From: Spirochaetaceae bacterium
Lineage (GTDB): Bacteria > Spirochaetota > Spirochaetia > Treponematales > Breznakiellaceae
Reading direction: 5' to 3'
NCBI GenBank assembly: GCA_031277165.1
Contig: JAISLT010000028.1
Location: 1 to 63,222 of the forward strand
DNA: 63,222 nucleotides
Below, in pieces: positions 1 to 8,415 of this stretch. The notes below the pieces were generated by a model, which had not been told where the DNA came from, searched no databases, and worked only from the letters and a program-made list of their open reading frames with translations. The first letter of the stretch is position 1; each line of letters begins with the position of its first letter. The position numbers and the translations under genes were made by a program.

Positions 1-228
1 GTATCAACAGTAAATATTTCTTTTCAAACGCAATTATTGAATCAAATTGACGAAATAGCAAATGACGAAGCCAGGACACGTTCCGAACTAATACGAGAGG
101 CTGTCAGAATGTACATAGAAAGGAAAAAAGAATGGCAGAGTATATTTGCGGTGGGGAAAAAAATTGGGGAAACATTAAAAATTACAGAAGATGACGTTAT
201 GGAGGAGATTAAGGAATACAGAAAATGA
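1..228 (+). CDS. ribbon-helix-helix (CopG-type) antitoxin, 5' end outside window
   Basis: The frame is open to base 1, so the start codon lies upstream of the window. The visible product is about 75 residues. It begins with a short strand-like stretch (VNISFQTQLL) and continues into the helix-turn-helix signature RSELIREAVRMYIERK, typical of ribbon-helix-helix DNA-binding antitoxins. Such proteins normally bind their own promoter and neutralise a toxin encoded just downstream. Here the next coding stretch (282) is the N-terminus of a PIN toxin that is broken after about 17 residues, so the antitoxin now appears to be an orphan. The family is clear; the partner assignment is inference. Confidence 0.8.
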   Translation, partial: VSTVNISFQTQLLNQIDEIANDEARTRSELIREAVRMYIERKKEWQSIFAVGKKIGETLKITEDDVMEEIKEYRK

Positions 229-281
229 CTCTCCTCGCCCTGAAGGGCGGGGTATGGACCCGCGTTCGAATCAAAAACCAG

Positions 282-368
282 ATGAAAATTGTATTGGATG
301 CCAATATATTTATTTCCGCATTTTATTCGAAAATCTGGTTTAATACCCCGCAGCTCTGCTACGGCTGA
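282..368 (+). pseudogene. N-terminal remnant of a PIN-domain (VapC-type) toxin
   Basis: An ATG at 282 opens with MKIVLDANIFISAFYSK, the hallmark first strand of a PIN ribonuclease with its first acidic catalytic residue (D6). After about residue 15 the PIN similarity stops and the frame runs through repeat DNA to a TGA at 366-368. The gene is therefore a stub cut by the 39-bp repeat at 322-360. It follows the ribbon-helix-helix antitoxin, the usual vapBC order. It cannot encode an active nuclease because the rest of the catalytic domain is missing. Confidence 0.7.
322..360. repeat. 39-bp dispersed repeat, copy 1
   Basis: This stretch matches the reverse complement of 10268-10306 with only two mismatches by eye. 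Both copies carry the inner string CTGGTTTAATACCCCG followed by an AGCTCTGCT arm. Here it truncates a PIN toxin gene; the other copy truncates an integrase gene. A partial relative (AGCTCTGCT arm, then GGAGGCTCATTTTA) lies at 532-566. Confidence 0.75.
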
Positions 369-601
369 GATAACGCAATGCTTACAAAAATCTGGTACAA
401 TTCCACGCCGCTGTATAGCGGCGCATAAATCTTTCTTCTAATTGCCAGCCCAACGGGCTGATTAAACCAGACGGTATAATAAACTTCCCATCGAACGAGC
501 CTCCGTTCGAACAAAGGCAAAGCTTAAGATACCGCAGAGCTCTGCTCTGCGGAGGCTCATTTTAAAGTCTATTCATAAAGCCGGTTACTTTGTGGACAGA
601 C
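369..601. other. non-coding stretch with several short hairpins
   Basis: No credible gene is visible. The stretch contains small inverted repeats at 407-422 (GCCGCT/AGCGGC), about 492-509 (CGAACG/CGTTCG) and 532-552 (CCGCAGAG/CTCTGCGG). It looks like accumulated repeat debris next to the broken toxin gene. The convergent phosphatase gene ends at 602. Confidence 0.5.
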
Positions 602-1768
602 CTAATTAAACCGTATGTCCGCCACGGTAACATCGTCCGCCAAGGATGCCGTTCCTATCCAGCTTTTTATTTCACCGGCAACTACCTTGGCGATGTTATT
701 GGGCGGCACCGGATGCAGTTCCTTGATAAGCCTGGTGGCCTGTTCTTCGCCAAACCGTTCGCCGTAGATATTCATCATGTCCGTAAGGCCGTCGGAATAG
801 GCGCAGAGCCGCAGGCCCTTGGAGATAGGAAGAAGAAGGCCCTCGGACAGATCGTAGTCGTCCTCAATCCCCAGGGGGGGAAGGTTGGGGTTTGAAATTT
901 TATAGCTTATCTTATTATCCGGCCTGGGGACAAAGACTAGAACCGGCGAAAACCCGCAGTTGTGGATCCGCACTTGTTTTACGGTAAAATCGATATAGAA
1001 CAATATCGCCGCCACAAAAACTCCCGGGGGATTTACGTTTTTAATCAGGGTATTGATCCGCTTGGTTATTTTTTCCGCCGAACCCACATATTCAAACAGC
1101 TCGAAGGAGGCAAAACAGGTGCCCAGGGCCATGGTGGTAAGGGCCCCGGAAATATTCTTTCCCGCCACATCAAAGCACCCCACCACAAACCGGTCCTTAT
1201 CGGCCCGGTAGATCCGGTAAAAGTCCCCCCCTATCTCGTGGGCCATGTGGTTATAGAGGAACACGCTGACCCGCTTATCGTGGATCTTCGATTTTTCCAG
1301 CAGAAAACGCTGAATTTCACCGGCCCGAAGCAGATCCTGGTTCCGCAGGGTGGTGGTGTATTCGAGCATTTTTTTAAGGCTTACCACCCCCAGGTAACTT
1401 CTGCGGTGGTGGACAATAAACCAGGACAATTCCGATTTTTTGCTTGTCAGGGCCGTGTCAATAACCCTGTTAATATATGCGGATGCGTCCAGCACGTCTT
1501 CGGTGTGGATAATGTACTGATCCAGGTCCCGCTGCCAGAATTTAGTCCATGCCGAAACGGCCAGTTTTTCAATTTTTTCCCTGGGCAGCACCCCCAGGAC
1601 CGTTCCGTTCCGCTCCACGGGAACCACCTCAAGATCGGGACTGTTGTTAATCGTCTCCAGAACCCAATCCACATTAACGCTGGCGTTCACAGGCTCGGTT
1701 ACATCGGTAATATAGCCGATCTGCAGGGGCGAAAAAACCCGGCCTATGTCCTGTGCGCTTTGCGGCAT
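602..1768 (-). CDS. SpoIIE/RsbU-type PP2C protein phosphatase with N-terminal CBS-like region
   Basis: The product is 388 residues. Residues 15 to about 135 resemble a CBS-pair sensor region. The C-terminal half is a PPM/SpoIIE serine phosphatase domain, with metal-binding signatures GGDFYRIY (about 180-187), CFDVAGKNISG (about 198-208), AYSDGLTDMMN and a terminal DDVTVADIRF. These match the acidic metal ligands of RsbU-like enzymes, which dephosphorylate anti-sigma-factor antagonists in partner-switching pathways. No partner kinase or antagonist gene is visible nearby. The ATG at 1768 has an AAGGAAAG ribosome site. It diverges from the gene at 1836. Confidence 0.85.
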   Translation of the reverse strand: MPQSAQDIGRVFSPLQIGYITDVTEPVNASVNVDWVLETINNSPDLEVVPVERNGTVLGVLPREKIEKLAVSAWTKFWQRDLDQYIIHTEDVLDASAYINRVIDTALTSKKSELSWFIVHHRRSYLGVVSLKKMLEYTTTLRNQDLLRAGEIQRFLLEKSKIHDKRVSVFLYNHMAHEIGGDFYRIYRADKDRFVVGCFDVAGKNISGALTTMALGTCFASFELFEYVGSAEKITKRINTLIKNVNPPGVFVAAILFYIDFTVKQVRIHNCGFSPVLVFVPRPDNKISYKISNPNLPPLGIEDDYDLSEGLLLPISKGLRLCAYSDGLTDMMNIYGERFGEEQATRLIKELHPVPPNNIAKVVAGEIKSWIGTASLADDVTVADIRFN

Positions 1769-1835
1769 ATTCTTTCCTTGTTCCCAGCATAGTAGAAAAT
1801 GGACAGTCTGTCTATTATAGGGTATCCTAGAAGAG

Positions 1836-3035
1836 ATGAATATTCTAAAGATGGTAAGGGACGCCCTTCAGGTCGGATACAACACCCTTTCGGGGAGGAT
1901 CCTGCTTCACCTGGGCAAGCCCAAGAAACCCCTCTTCCCCCTGGCGGATCGTCTTTTGGCTGACGCATTTCGCCTGGGGCAGCTGCCTTCTCCCACGGAA
2001 AAAGAAGAGCGGCGGGCGGTTTTTGTGGTGGAACGGCTTAAGACCCTGAATCTTCCCTATACGGTGGACGAAGCGGGCAATATCCTGGTCCGGCTTTATT
2101 CGCTGAAGGAAGATCCGGAACTGCGGGAGGATGTATCTTCCGAGCCCCTGCTGGTGTTTACCCGGCTTGTCTCGACCCGGTGGAACCCCCTGGAAAGTCT
2201 GGGCAAGCTGGAACTACAGTACGCCCGGGGGGCGGGGCTGGCCGATGCCCTGGGACCGGCGGCGCTTCTTTCCATTGCCGAAGCCTTTACCGCCGGGCGC
2301 CTTACCCTGGGCCGGGATATTCTGCTCTTTTTTTCCGCCCTCCACTTTGACGATCCCTATACCAACGTATTTCGGCTCTTTACCTCGGATCGCAGGTTTA
2401 GGCCCTTGGCGGCCATAGGGGTTAGGGGTTTTATGCTGGGGTTCCTTACCAGCCATACCCTGGGAGCGTACCGGGTGGAACTAACCCTTACGGAGGAAGA
2501 AGAAAAAAACAGCGGTACCAATGCGGTGGTAAGCGCCCTGATCGATACGGCCCGGCACTTCCAACAGGTTGCCCTATCCTTTGGGGATGCCCTGCACATC
2601 TACTTTAGCCGTATAGAGGCCCTTAGTTCCTTTAACCGCACTCCCCCGGAGGGGGTCATGGAATTGGATATGGAATCCGCCGACAAGAAACTCCTGGAAG
2701 AGGCGGTGGAAAAGATCCGGGCCATCGCCGAAAATACCGCCTACAGAAACGTGAAGGGTTCTTTCCGGATCGTTTCGTTTATACCGCCGGGGGATCCTTC
2801 GGTAAGCGAGGGCCTTACCCGGATTCTGCAGGATCTAATGAAGGAACTTAAGATCAATGCGGAGGAAGAGGCAAAGAGCGACCCCGCTTCATTCCTTTCC
2901 GCCCAGGGCATTCCCGCCCTTTCGGTGGGGGTCGCCTCGGGCAGGGAAGGCCTGGGCCGGGATACGGTGGAAATTGCTTCTATCGAAAAGGGCCGCCAGC
3001 TTTTAGAGCGGCTTATTATGCAGGCAGGAACATAG
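1836..3035 (+). CDS. M20-family peptidase-like protein lacking visible zinc ligands
   Basis: The 399-residue product has the layout of an M20 di/tripeptidase: an N-terminal region, an ARGAGLADALGPAAL stretch aligning with the usual D-containing segment, a central dimerisation-like domain (about 200-310) and a C-terminal lobe. The metal-binding GHxDTV segment is replaced by LLVFTRLVSTRW, the Glu-Glu pair after the beta strand is absent (ILLFFSALHFDD), and no late histidine is seen. It is probably a pseudoenzyme or has a changed function. It is joined to gpgS by a one-base gap, so the two are probably co-transcribed. The fold assignment is moderately sure; the activity is unknown. Confidence 0.6.
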   Translation: MNILKMVRDALQVGYNTLSGRILLHLGKPKKPLFPLADRLLADAFRLGQLPSPTEKEERRAVFVVERLKTLNLPYTVDEAGNILVRLYSLKEDPELREDVSSEPLLVFTRLVSTRWNPLESLGKLELQYARGAGLADALGPAALLSIAEAFTAGRLTLGRDILLFFSALHFDDPYTNVFRLFTSDRRFRPLAAIGVRGFMLGFLTSHTLGAYRVELTLTEEEEKNSGTNAVVSALIDTARHFQQVALSFGDALHIYFSRIEALSSFNRTPPEGVMELDMESADKKLLEEAVEKIRAIAENTAYRNVKGSFRIVSFIPPGDPSVSEGLTRILQDLMKELKINAEEEAKSDPASFLSAQGIPALSVGVASGREGLGRDTVEIASIEKGRQLLERLIMQAGT

Positions 3036-3036
3036 A

Positions 3037-4020
3037 ATGGCCGATGAAAACGGGTTGTTAAAAAGAACCTGGCACCATACACGATTTTCCGATATTAACG
3101 CCCTGGTTGCCCTAAAGGAAAAAAAGGGACTCCGCATATCCCTGGCCTTTCCGACCCTTAACGAAGAGGCCACCATCGGCAAGGAGATCCTTATTATCCG
3201 TACCGAACTGATGGACCGCTATCCCCTGCTGGATGAAATTGCCGTGATCGATTCTTCCTCCAAGGACAATACCCGTAAGGTGGCGGAACAATTCGGCGCC
3301 CGGGTTTTTACCTCCAAGGTCATACTGCCCAAGTACGGCGCCTTTCGGGGCAAGGGAGAAAATCTGTGGAAGAGCCTCTATGTCCTGGAGGGGGATATTA
3401 TCGTATGGGTAGATGCGGATATTTCCAACATATCCCCAAAATTTGTCTACGGCCTTTTAGGCCCCCTGCTGGAAAACGACAGGATAGGCTATGTAAAGGC
3501 CTTTTATGAACGGCCCTTCCGGTCCTCCAAGGACATTACCCCATCCGGGGGGGGACGGGTAACGGAGATCCTTGTGCGGCCCCTTTTTTCCCTGTTCTTT
3601 CCGGAACTGGCCCGGTTTGTCCAGCCCCTGTCGGGGGAATATGCGGGCCGCCGGGAATTGCTGGAACGGCTTCCCTTTTCTGTGGGCTACGGAGTGGAGT
3701 TGGGACATCTAATAGATATTCTGGAAATGGACGGCATAGAGGCCTTGGCCCAGGTGGATCTGGACATGCGAATTCACCGCAACCAAAGTACCGAGTCCCT
3801 GGGAAAGATGTCCTACGGGATCCTTAACACGTTTTTTGGACGGATAGAAAAATACGACCGTTCCCGGTTTTTTTCCGCCCTGGGGGACCGCCATATTTCG
3901 CTGGAAAGGATAGAGGCGGAACACCGGGTGGTTAAGAGCGAAATATCCGCCATCGAACGGCCCCCAATGATCGACATCCCCGAATACCGGGCAAAGTTTG
4001 GCCCCCGGCGGCCCCGCTAG
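3037..4020 (+). CDS. gpgS: glucosyl-3-phosphoglycerate synthase
   Basis: The 327-residue product is a GT-A glycosyltransferase of the GpgS family, which transfers glucose from a nucleotide sugar to 3-phosphoglycerate, the first step toward glucosylglycerate. Recognisable landmarks are the start TWHHTRFSDI, the FPTLNEEATIG loop, the metal-binding WVDADIS, SGGGRVTEILVRP, FVQPLSGEYAGRRELLE and GYGVELGHLIDI. All are family signatures and the length is usual. No phosphatase partner (GpgP) is obvious in the window. The stop codon TAG lies inside the CTAG end of a dispersed repeat (4017-4080). Glucosylglycerate is known elsewhere as a compatible solute and reserve; that role here is inference. Confidence 0.88.
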   Translation: MADENGLLKRTWHHTRFSDINALVALKEKKGLRISLAFPTLNEEATIGKEILIIRTELMDRYPLLDEIAVIDSSSKDNTRKVAEQFGARVFTSKVILPKYGAFRGKGENLWKSLYVLEGDIIVWVDADISNISPKFVYGLLGPLLENDRIGYVKAFYERPFRSSKDITPSGGGRVTEILVRPLFSLFFPELARFVQPLSGEYAGRRELLERLPFSVGYGVELGHLIDILEMDGIEALAQVDLDMRIHRNQSTESLGKMSYGILNTFFGRIEKYDRSRFFSALGDRHISLERIEAEHRVVKSEISAIERPPMIDIPEYRAKFGPRRPR

Positions 4021-4080
4021 GAGCCTGCTGCACTTGTGAATTTTTATACAATTTATGTACGAAGCACAACAGGCTGCTAG
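4017..4080. repeat. stop-codon-linked inverted repeat
   Basis: The element opens with CTAGGAGCCTGCTGCAC and closes with CACAACAGGCTGCTAG, so its ends are inverted copies that can fold into a hairpin. The first CTAG provides the TAG stop of gpgS. It belongs to the family also seen at 17690-17743, 21619-21764, 31207-31309, 52450-52520 and 53217-53288. The remaining gap to 4156 shows nothing recognisable. Confidence 0.7.
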
Positions 4081-4156
4081 TGTTCTATCCAAATGAAGAC
4101 AACACTATACGGTTCGAGTGGTTAAGTTTCTTTAGATATATGGGTCAGGGTTAGCG

Positions 4157-5353
4157 TTACCGGGGGGTGTTTTTTTCGATTACCCGCAGGCCAAAGGTAT
4201 CCCAGGCAACGCGGTACAGGTAATCCAGGGTTAAATTCTTTTTATAGTGAAGGGCCGCAAGCTCGTTGGTATAATCCCAGAGGGGATACACAATAAAGGG
4301 GGATCCCCGTTCCCTGCGGTAGTGGCAGACCGTGGGGATAACCTGGGCCCTGTCCACGGTACAAAGGGTTCCATCGCCGGTGCGGGTTTTTTTTATCCTG
4401 ATATAGGCCAGGGCGCCGGTAATGGTATCCGGCGTCCAGTCCGACTGGGTGTGGGAAAGAAGATCCCCCAGGGAATAGTAACAGGTAAGGCTGCCCCCGC
4501 CGGGCCGGGGAAGGATCTCCACCCCCTGGGTCACATGGGGGTGGTGGCCGATAATAAGATCCACCTGACGCTCCGCCATAAACCGGGCCAGGTCCCGCTG
4601 GGTTTCGCTTGCTTGATGCTGAAATTCATTTCCCCAGTGCATGGAAACCACCAGCAGGTCGCAAAGGGGGCGCAGTTCGTCAATTTCCCGGGCCATCACT
4701 TCCCGGTCGATCATGCCCACAAGCCAGGGTTTATCCTTGGGCAGCACAAAGCCGTTAAGTCCGTAGGTGTAGGAAAGAAAGCCTATCCTAATCCCCTTTT
4801 TTTCGATGATCCGCTTTTCGGTCCTTCGCTGTTCTTCCGTGCGGAAAACCCCAAGGCAGCGGATATGGCCCTGGGCGTCCCAGAAATCCATGGTACCATA
4901 GACGGCCCCCTCCCCCCGGTCCATCACATGGTTAGACGCGTGGTTCACCACATCAAAGCCCGCTTTGATCAGCGCCAGCCCCGCATCCTGGGGGGTGTTG
5001 AATACCGGATAACCGGAGTAGCCGAACTGTTCCCCCCCCAGGACTGTTTCCTGGTTCACAAAGGCAATATCCGCCCCTTCAACTATGGGCCTAATGTGTT
5101 CGTAGGAGGGGTCAAAGTTAAAGCCCCCGTCCGGACCGGTCCGGGCCGAGTTGTAGATAATGTCGTGGATAAGGTTATCCCCCGCGGCGATGATCGTCAC
5201 ATAGGCGGTGTCCTGTCCCTGCGGCGGGCCGGAATGGCCGGGCCCTAACTCCGGCGAGGGAACCGCCGGTTCAAAGCAGCCTACAAGAAAGAAAAGGCCG
5301 GTGAAAAAAAACAGTTTTCCCGGCGCGGTGAACAGAAAACCCCGCTTGTCCAT
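4157..5353 (-). CDS. CapA/PgsA-type metallophosphoesterase lipoprotein
   Basis: The product is about 398 residues if the ATG at 5353 is used; an upstream ATG at 5371 only adds six residues before a normal signal sequence. A hydrophobic stretch ending in the lipobox FLVGC predicts a lipoprotein. The rest is a CapA (poly-gamma-glutamate synthesis protein-like) calcineurin-type domain with IIAAGDNLIHD, FVNQETVLGG, VVNHASNHVMDRG, VSMHWGNEFQ and IIGHHPHVTQG carrying the metal ligands. No other capsule genes are adjacent, so polyglutamate synthesis should not be assumed. It is likely an envelope-attached phosphoesterase-fold protein of unknown substrate. Confidence 0.8.
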   Translation of the reverse strand: MDKRGFLFTAPGKLFFFTGLFFLVGCFEPAVPSPELGPGHSGPPQGQDTAYVTIIAAGDNLIHDIIYNSARTGPDGGFNFDPSYEHIRPIVEGADIAFVNQETVLGGEQFGYSGYPVFNTPQDAGLALIKAGFDVVNHASNHVMDRGEGAVYGTMDFWDAQGHIRCLGVFRTEEQRRTEKRIIEKKGIRIGFLSYTYGLNGFVLPKDKPWLVGMIDREVMAREIDELRPLCDLLVVSMHWGNEFQHQASETQRDLARFMAERQVDLIIGHHPHVTQGVEILPRPGGGSLTCYYSLGDLLSHTQSDWTPDTITGALAYIRIKKTRTGDGTLCTVDRAQVIPTVCHYRRERGSPFIVYPLWDYTNELAALHYKKNLTLDYLYRVAWDTFGLRVIEKNTPR

Positions 5354-5404
5354 GGGGCCAGCATAGCACATGATCCAAACCCTTGGAAGCGGCGGATACG
5401 GCGA

Positions 5405-7408
5405 TTATCCCAGCCCCTGGATGGTACTTACGGAGGGTATGCCCCGAAGGTGTTTTAACACATTCCGCACGTCCTCCTTTGTTTCCAGTTCCATGGCAAA
5501 GTATCCGGTAAGGCGGCCGGTTTCTGTTTTGTCCAGCCGGCCTTCGATCAGGTGGCCCTGGAATTTACGGATCACCCCTTCGATCTCCGAAAAAAGATTT
5601 TCCCGGAATTTTGCCTCGATTCTAAACCGTTTAAGCACGGTTCCGGTGTTTTCCCATTGGGCTTCGATTTTCCGTTCTTCAAAATCCGGAATATGCCCTA
5701 TGTTGCCGCAGCTTGTCCGGTGGATAATAATCCCCCGACCCCGGGAAACATACCCCACTATGGGGTCCCCCAGGATTGGTTTGCAGCATCCGGCAAAGCG
5801 GATCATCATGTTCTTTTCGTCATCCACCTTAACCTTAAAAATACCCCGGTGTTGTACATACTGGGTTTTTTCAGATTCCGCCGGTTTGTCGCCGGCGGTA
5901 TTGTCGCCGGCGGCTTCTGCCCTGGGCTTGGGGGGCTCTTCTTTTTTGGCGGTTCCTGCGGAAAATGATTCATCGTTTTGCAGCAGCCACGAGCGGATCT
6001 TGTTCCGGGCCTTGGAGGTCCTAACCGACCGCAGCCAGTTTTCCGTGGGCCGGGCCGCGGCGGAGGTAAGGATCTCTATTACCTGGGTATTTTTTAATTT
6101 CGAGTTAAGGGGAACAATAACACCGTCCGCCCGGGCAAGCTGGCAATGTTCGCCTATGGAGGTATGGATTTGAAAAGCAAAATCCAGGGGCGTGGCCCCC
6201 GCGGGCAGTTCCACCACCTTTCCCCGGGGGGTAAAGACATAGATCGATCCCTTTAAAAGCTCCCGTTTAATGTCCTCCAGAAAAAGCTGTGAATCACCGG
6301 ATTTTCCCGGCTCGCCGTTCCGGGTATGCCAGTCCCTAAGGCGGTTTACAATGGGCAGTTCCTTTGCCTGGGCCGGGCCCTTTCTCTGCTTATACAGCCA
6401 ATGCCCCGCCACTCCGTATTCCGCGGTGGTGTGCATTTCCCGGGTTCTGATCTGTATCTCCAGCATCTTGCCGCTTTCTTCCGCCGCAGCTTCCGGGTTT
6501 ACAAAGACCGTGGTGTGGAGGCTCCGGTATCCGTTGGATTTGGGCATGGCAATATAATCTTTGAACCGGCCGTCCAGGGGTTTCCACAGGCGGTGGACCA
6601 TGCCTAAGAGGGTATAGCATTGATCGATGGTATCACAGAGAAGGCGGATACCAAAAAGATCGTACAGATCCTCCGGGGTTTTGTTCCGCCGGCGCATCTT
6701 CTGGTAGATCGAATAAAAATGCTTTGCCCGGCTTTGTACCTCCACGGCGATACCCGCCGCCTTTGCCCCGGTGTTGATCGTGGCTTGTATCAGCCGCAGA
6801 AAATCCCTCCGTTCCCCCCGTTTAAGGGCCACAATTTCTTTTATCTGAAGGTACGCGTCCCTGTTCAGGTGCTTAAGGCACAGATCTTCCAATTCATCCT
6901 TAAGCCAGGAAATTCCCAGCCGGTCCGCCAGGGGAGCATAGATGTCAAGACATTCCTGGGCCGCGGCCTTGCGCCCTTCCTGGGGGAAGAAATCCAGGGT
7001 CCTCATGGTGTGGAGGGCGTCCGCAAGCTTAATAAGAATTACCCGTATATCCCGGACCATGGCAAAGAGCATTTTTCGAATAAGGTCCGCCTCGTGGAGT
7101 GTTTTGCCGGTGGCGCTGATGCCGGCGACCCGCGCCACATCCTCCGCCAGGGGCAGAACATCCCTGCCAAAGCGGCGTTTTACCGCCTCCGCATCGGCGG
7201 GGAATTTCAGGCAGTCCCGGAGCAGCGCCGCTATGATGGAATCCGCATCGAGGTTAAGTTCAATCAGAACCGCCGCCGTGCCCAGGTGGTGGTGAAGGGT
7301 TTCCGGGTTTTGTTCCTCCCCCAGCAGGGCGGCCTGGAGGATCCGTTCCTGATCCCGGCGGGCATAGGGGGCAATTTTTTCGCTAAAGAGCCCGATGGCG
7401 GGTTTCAC
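5405..7408 (-). CDS. relA: long RelA/SpoT homologue with degenerate hydrolase domain
   Basis: The GTG at 7408 overlaps the prmC stop as GTGA, which fixes a start giving 667 residues, the usual RSH length; upstream codons in frame are prmC antisense-frame shadow. Order: HD-type hydrolase region (1-190), (p)ppGpp synthetase (about 220-350) with the RFKD motif at 280-283 and SNGYRSLHTTV, TGS domain (IYVFTPRGKVVELPAGATPL) and a C-terminal ACT-like domain. In the hydrolase the HD/ED motifs read RDCLK (about 64-68), so ppGpp hydrolysis is probably lost, although KLADALHTMRTL is retained. It is best read as a synthetase; the RxKD motif is more usual in bifunctional enzymes. Confidence 0.9.
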   Translation of the reverse strand: MKPAIGLFSEKIAPYARRDQERILQAALLGEEQNPETLHHHLGTAAVLIELNLDADSIIAALLRDCLKFPADAEAVKRRFGRDVLPLAEDVARVAGISATGKTLHEADLIRKMLFAMVRDIRVILIKLADALHTMRTLDFFPQEGRKAAAQECLDIYAPLADRLGISWLKDELEDLCLKHLNRDAYLQIKEIVALKRGERRDFLRLIQATINTGAKAAGIAVEVQSRAKHFYSIYQKMRRRNKTPEDLYDLFGIRLLCDTIDQCYTLLGMVHRLWKPLDGRFKDYIAMPKSNGYRSLHTTVFVNPEAAAEESGKMLEIQIRTREMHTTAEYGVAGHWLYKQRKGPAQAKELPIVNRLRDWHTRNGEPGKSGDSQLFLEDIKRELLKGSIYVFTPRGKVVELPAGATPLDFAFQIHTSIGEHCQLARADGVIVPLNSKLKNTQVIEILTSAAARPTENWLRSVRTSKARNKIRSWLLQNDESFSAGTAKKEEPPKPRAEAAGDNTAGDKPAESEKTQYVQHRGIFKVKVDDEKNMMIRFAGCCKPILGDPIVGYVSRGRGIIIHRTSCGNIGHIPDFEERKIEAQWENTGTVLKRFRIEAKFRENLFSEIEGVIRKFQGHLIEGRLDKTETGRLTGYFAMELETKEDVRNVLKHLRGIPSVSTIQGLG

Positions 7409-8406
7409 CGGAGCCTGCCTTCTATAACCCGGTCCAACCCCGCCAGATCCCGGTGGACAGTAATGTCCGTAAAGCCCCGTTTTTTCAAAAGAACCGTAAG
7501 GGCCCCCATCTGGGAAGGATCCCCCTCCATAAGCAGAACGCCCCGGGCCTCCAGATATTCCGGGGCATCCGCGATGATCCGGCCCATACAATCCAGGCCG
7601 TCTTTGCCCCCATCCAGGGCAAGACGGGGCTCCCGCTGCAGTTCCGGGGAAAGCCGGGAAATTGCTTCCGAAGGTACATAGGGCGCATTGGCGGTAATAA
7701 GGTAAAAACGCCGGCCCTGATCCAGGGCGCCAAAAAGGTCTCCCCGGAAAAAGCGGATCTTTCCACCGTCCCCGGGGGCCGGTTTTGAAGAACCCCGCGG
7801 AGGATCCTGCGAAAGGAGCCGCTCCGCATTAAGCCGGGCAATGTCCAGCGCCCCTTCGGACAGATCCGCGGCCCACATCTCCACTTCGGGGCGGCTGTAT
7901 TTTATGGCAATGGCCACCGCCCCGCTGCCGGTACAAAGGTCCAAAACCGCCGGAACATCCCCTGGGGAATTACCGGAAGGCTGGGAATTTTCGGATGGGC
8001 GGGAAAAACCGGACGACAGAGAGTTACCGGGTAAATAGGACAAACGGGAAACTTGGGAATTGCCGGACAAGCGGGAATCGATGATTGACAGGGCCGTTTC
8101 CACAAGAATTTCCGTATCGGGCCGGGGCACCAGCACCGCGGGGCTTACGGTAAAGTCCAGGCCCCAAAATTCCCTGCGGCCCAGGATGTACGCCACAGAT
8201 TCCCCTTCCTGCCGGCGCCGAAGCTGTTCTTCAAAACGGCGGCACTGTTCATTGTCCGGGGAAGACAAAGCGCCGGAATAGAGTTTTTCCCGGGTAATGT
8301 TTAAAACATTCGCCAGCAAGAGAGACGCATCCAGGGCCGGGGAGTTTACCCCCCCCTTGGCCAGGAGGGATATTCCCCTGGACAGCAGTTCCTGTGCGGA
8401 AGCCAT
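7405..8406 (-). CDS. prmC: peptide chain release factor glutamine methyltransferase, with insertion and NAPY motif
   Basis: PrmC (HemK) methylates the GGQ glutamine of release factors. The product is 333 residues, longer than usual. The N-terminal helical domain and VLVPRPDTEILVE are typical, and the SAM motif LDLCTGSGAVAIAI (about 155-168) is intact. Two oddities are visible. Residues about 111-150 are a Ser/Pro/Asn-rich insertion with repeated PSENS/SGNS-like units between the domains. The catalytic NPPY motif reads NAPY at about 240-243. It overlaps the downstream relA gene by GTGA, so the two are translationally coupled. Confidence 0.88.
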   Translation of the reverse strand: MASAQELLSRGISLLAKGGVNSPALDASLLLANVLNITREKLYSGALSSPDNEQCRRFEEQLRRRQEGESVAYILGRREFWGLDFTVSPAVLVPRPDTEILVETALSIIDSRLSGNSQVSRLSYLPGNSLSSGFSRPSENSQPSGNSPGDVPAVLDLCTGSGAVAIAIKYSRPEVEMWAADLSEGALDIARLNAERLLSQDPPRGSSKPAPGDGGKIRFFRGDLFGALDQGRRFYLITANAPYVPSEAISRLSPELQREPRLALDGGKDGLDCMGRIIADAPEYLEARGVLLMEGDPSQMGALTVLLKKRGFTDITVHRDLAGLDRVIEGRLR

Positions 8407-8415
8407 GGTTTTCCC

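Noticed and set aside
229-260. The CGCCCTGAAGGGCG hairpin as the end of an IS200/IS605-type element
   Set aside because: Similar hairpins are common as terminators and no transposase or second end is present.
602-1768. The SpoIIE-type gene as a sporulation factor
   Set aside because: Spirochetes do not sporulate and no SpoIIA genes are present; the domain is widely used in other partner-switch pathways.
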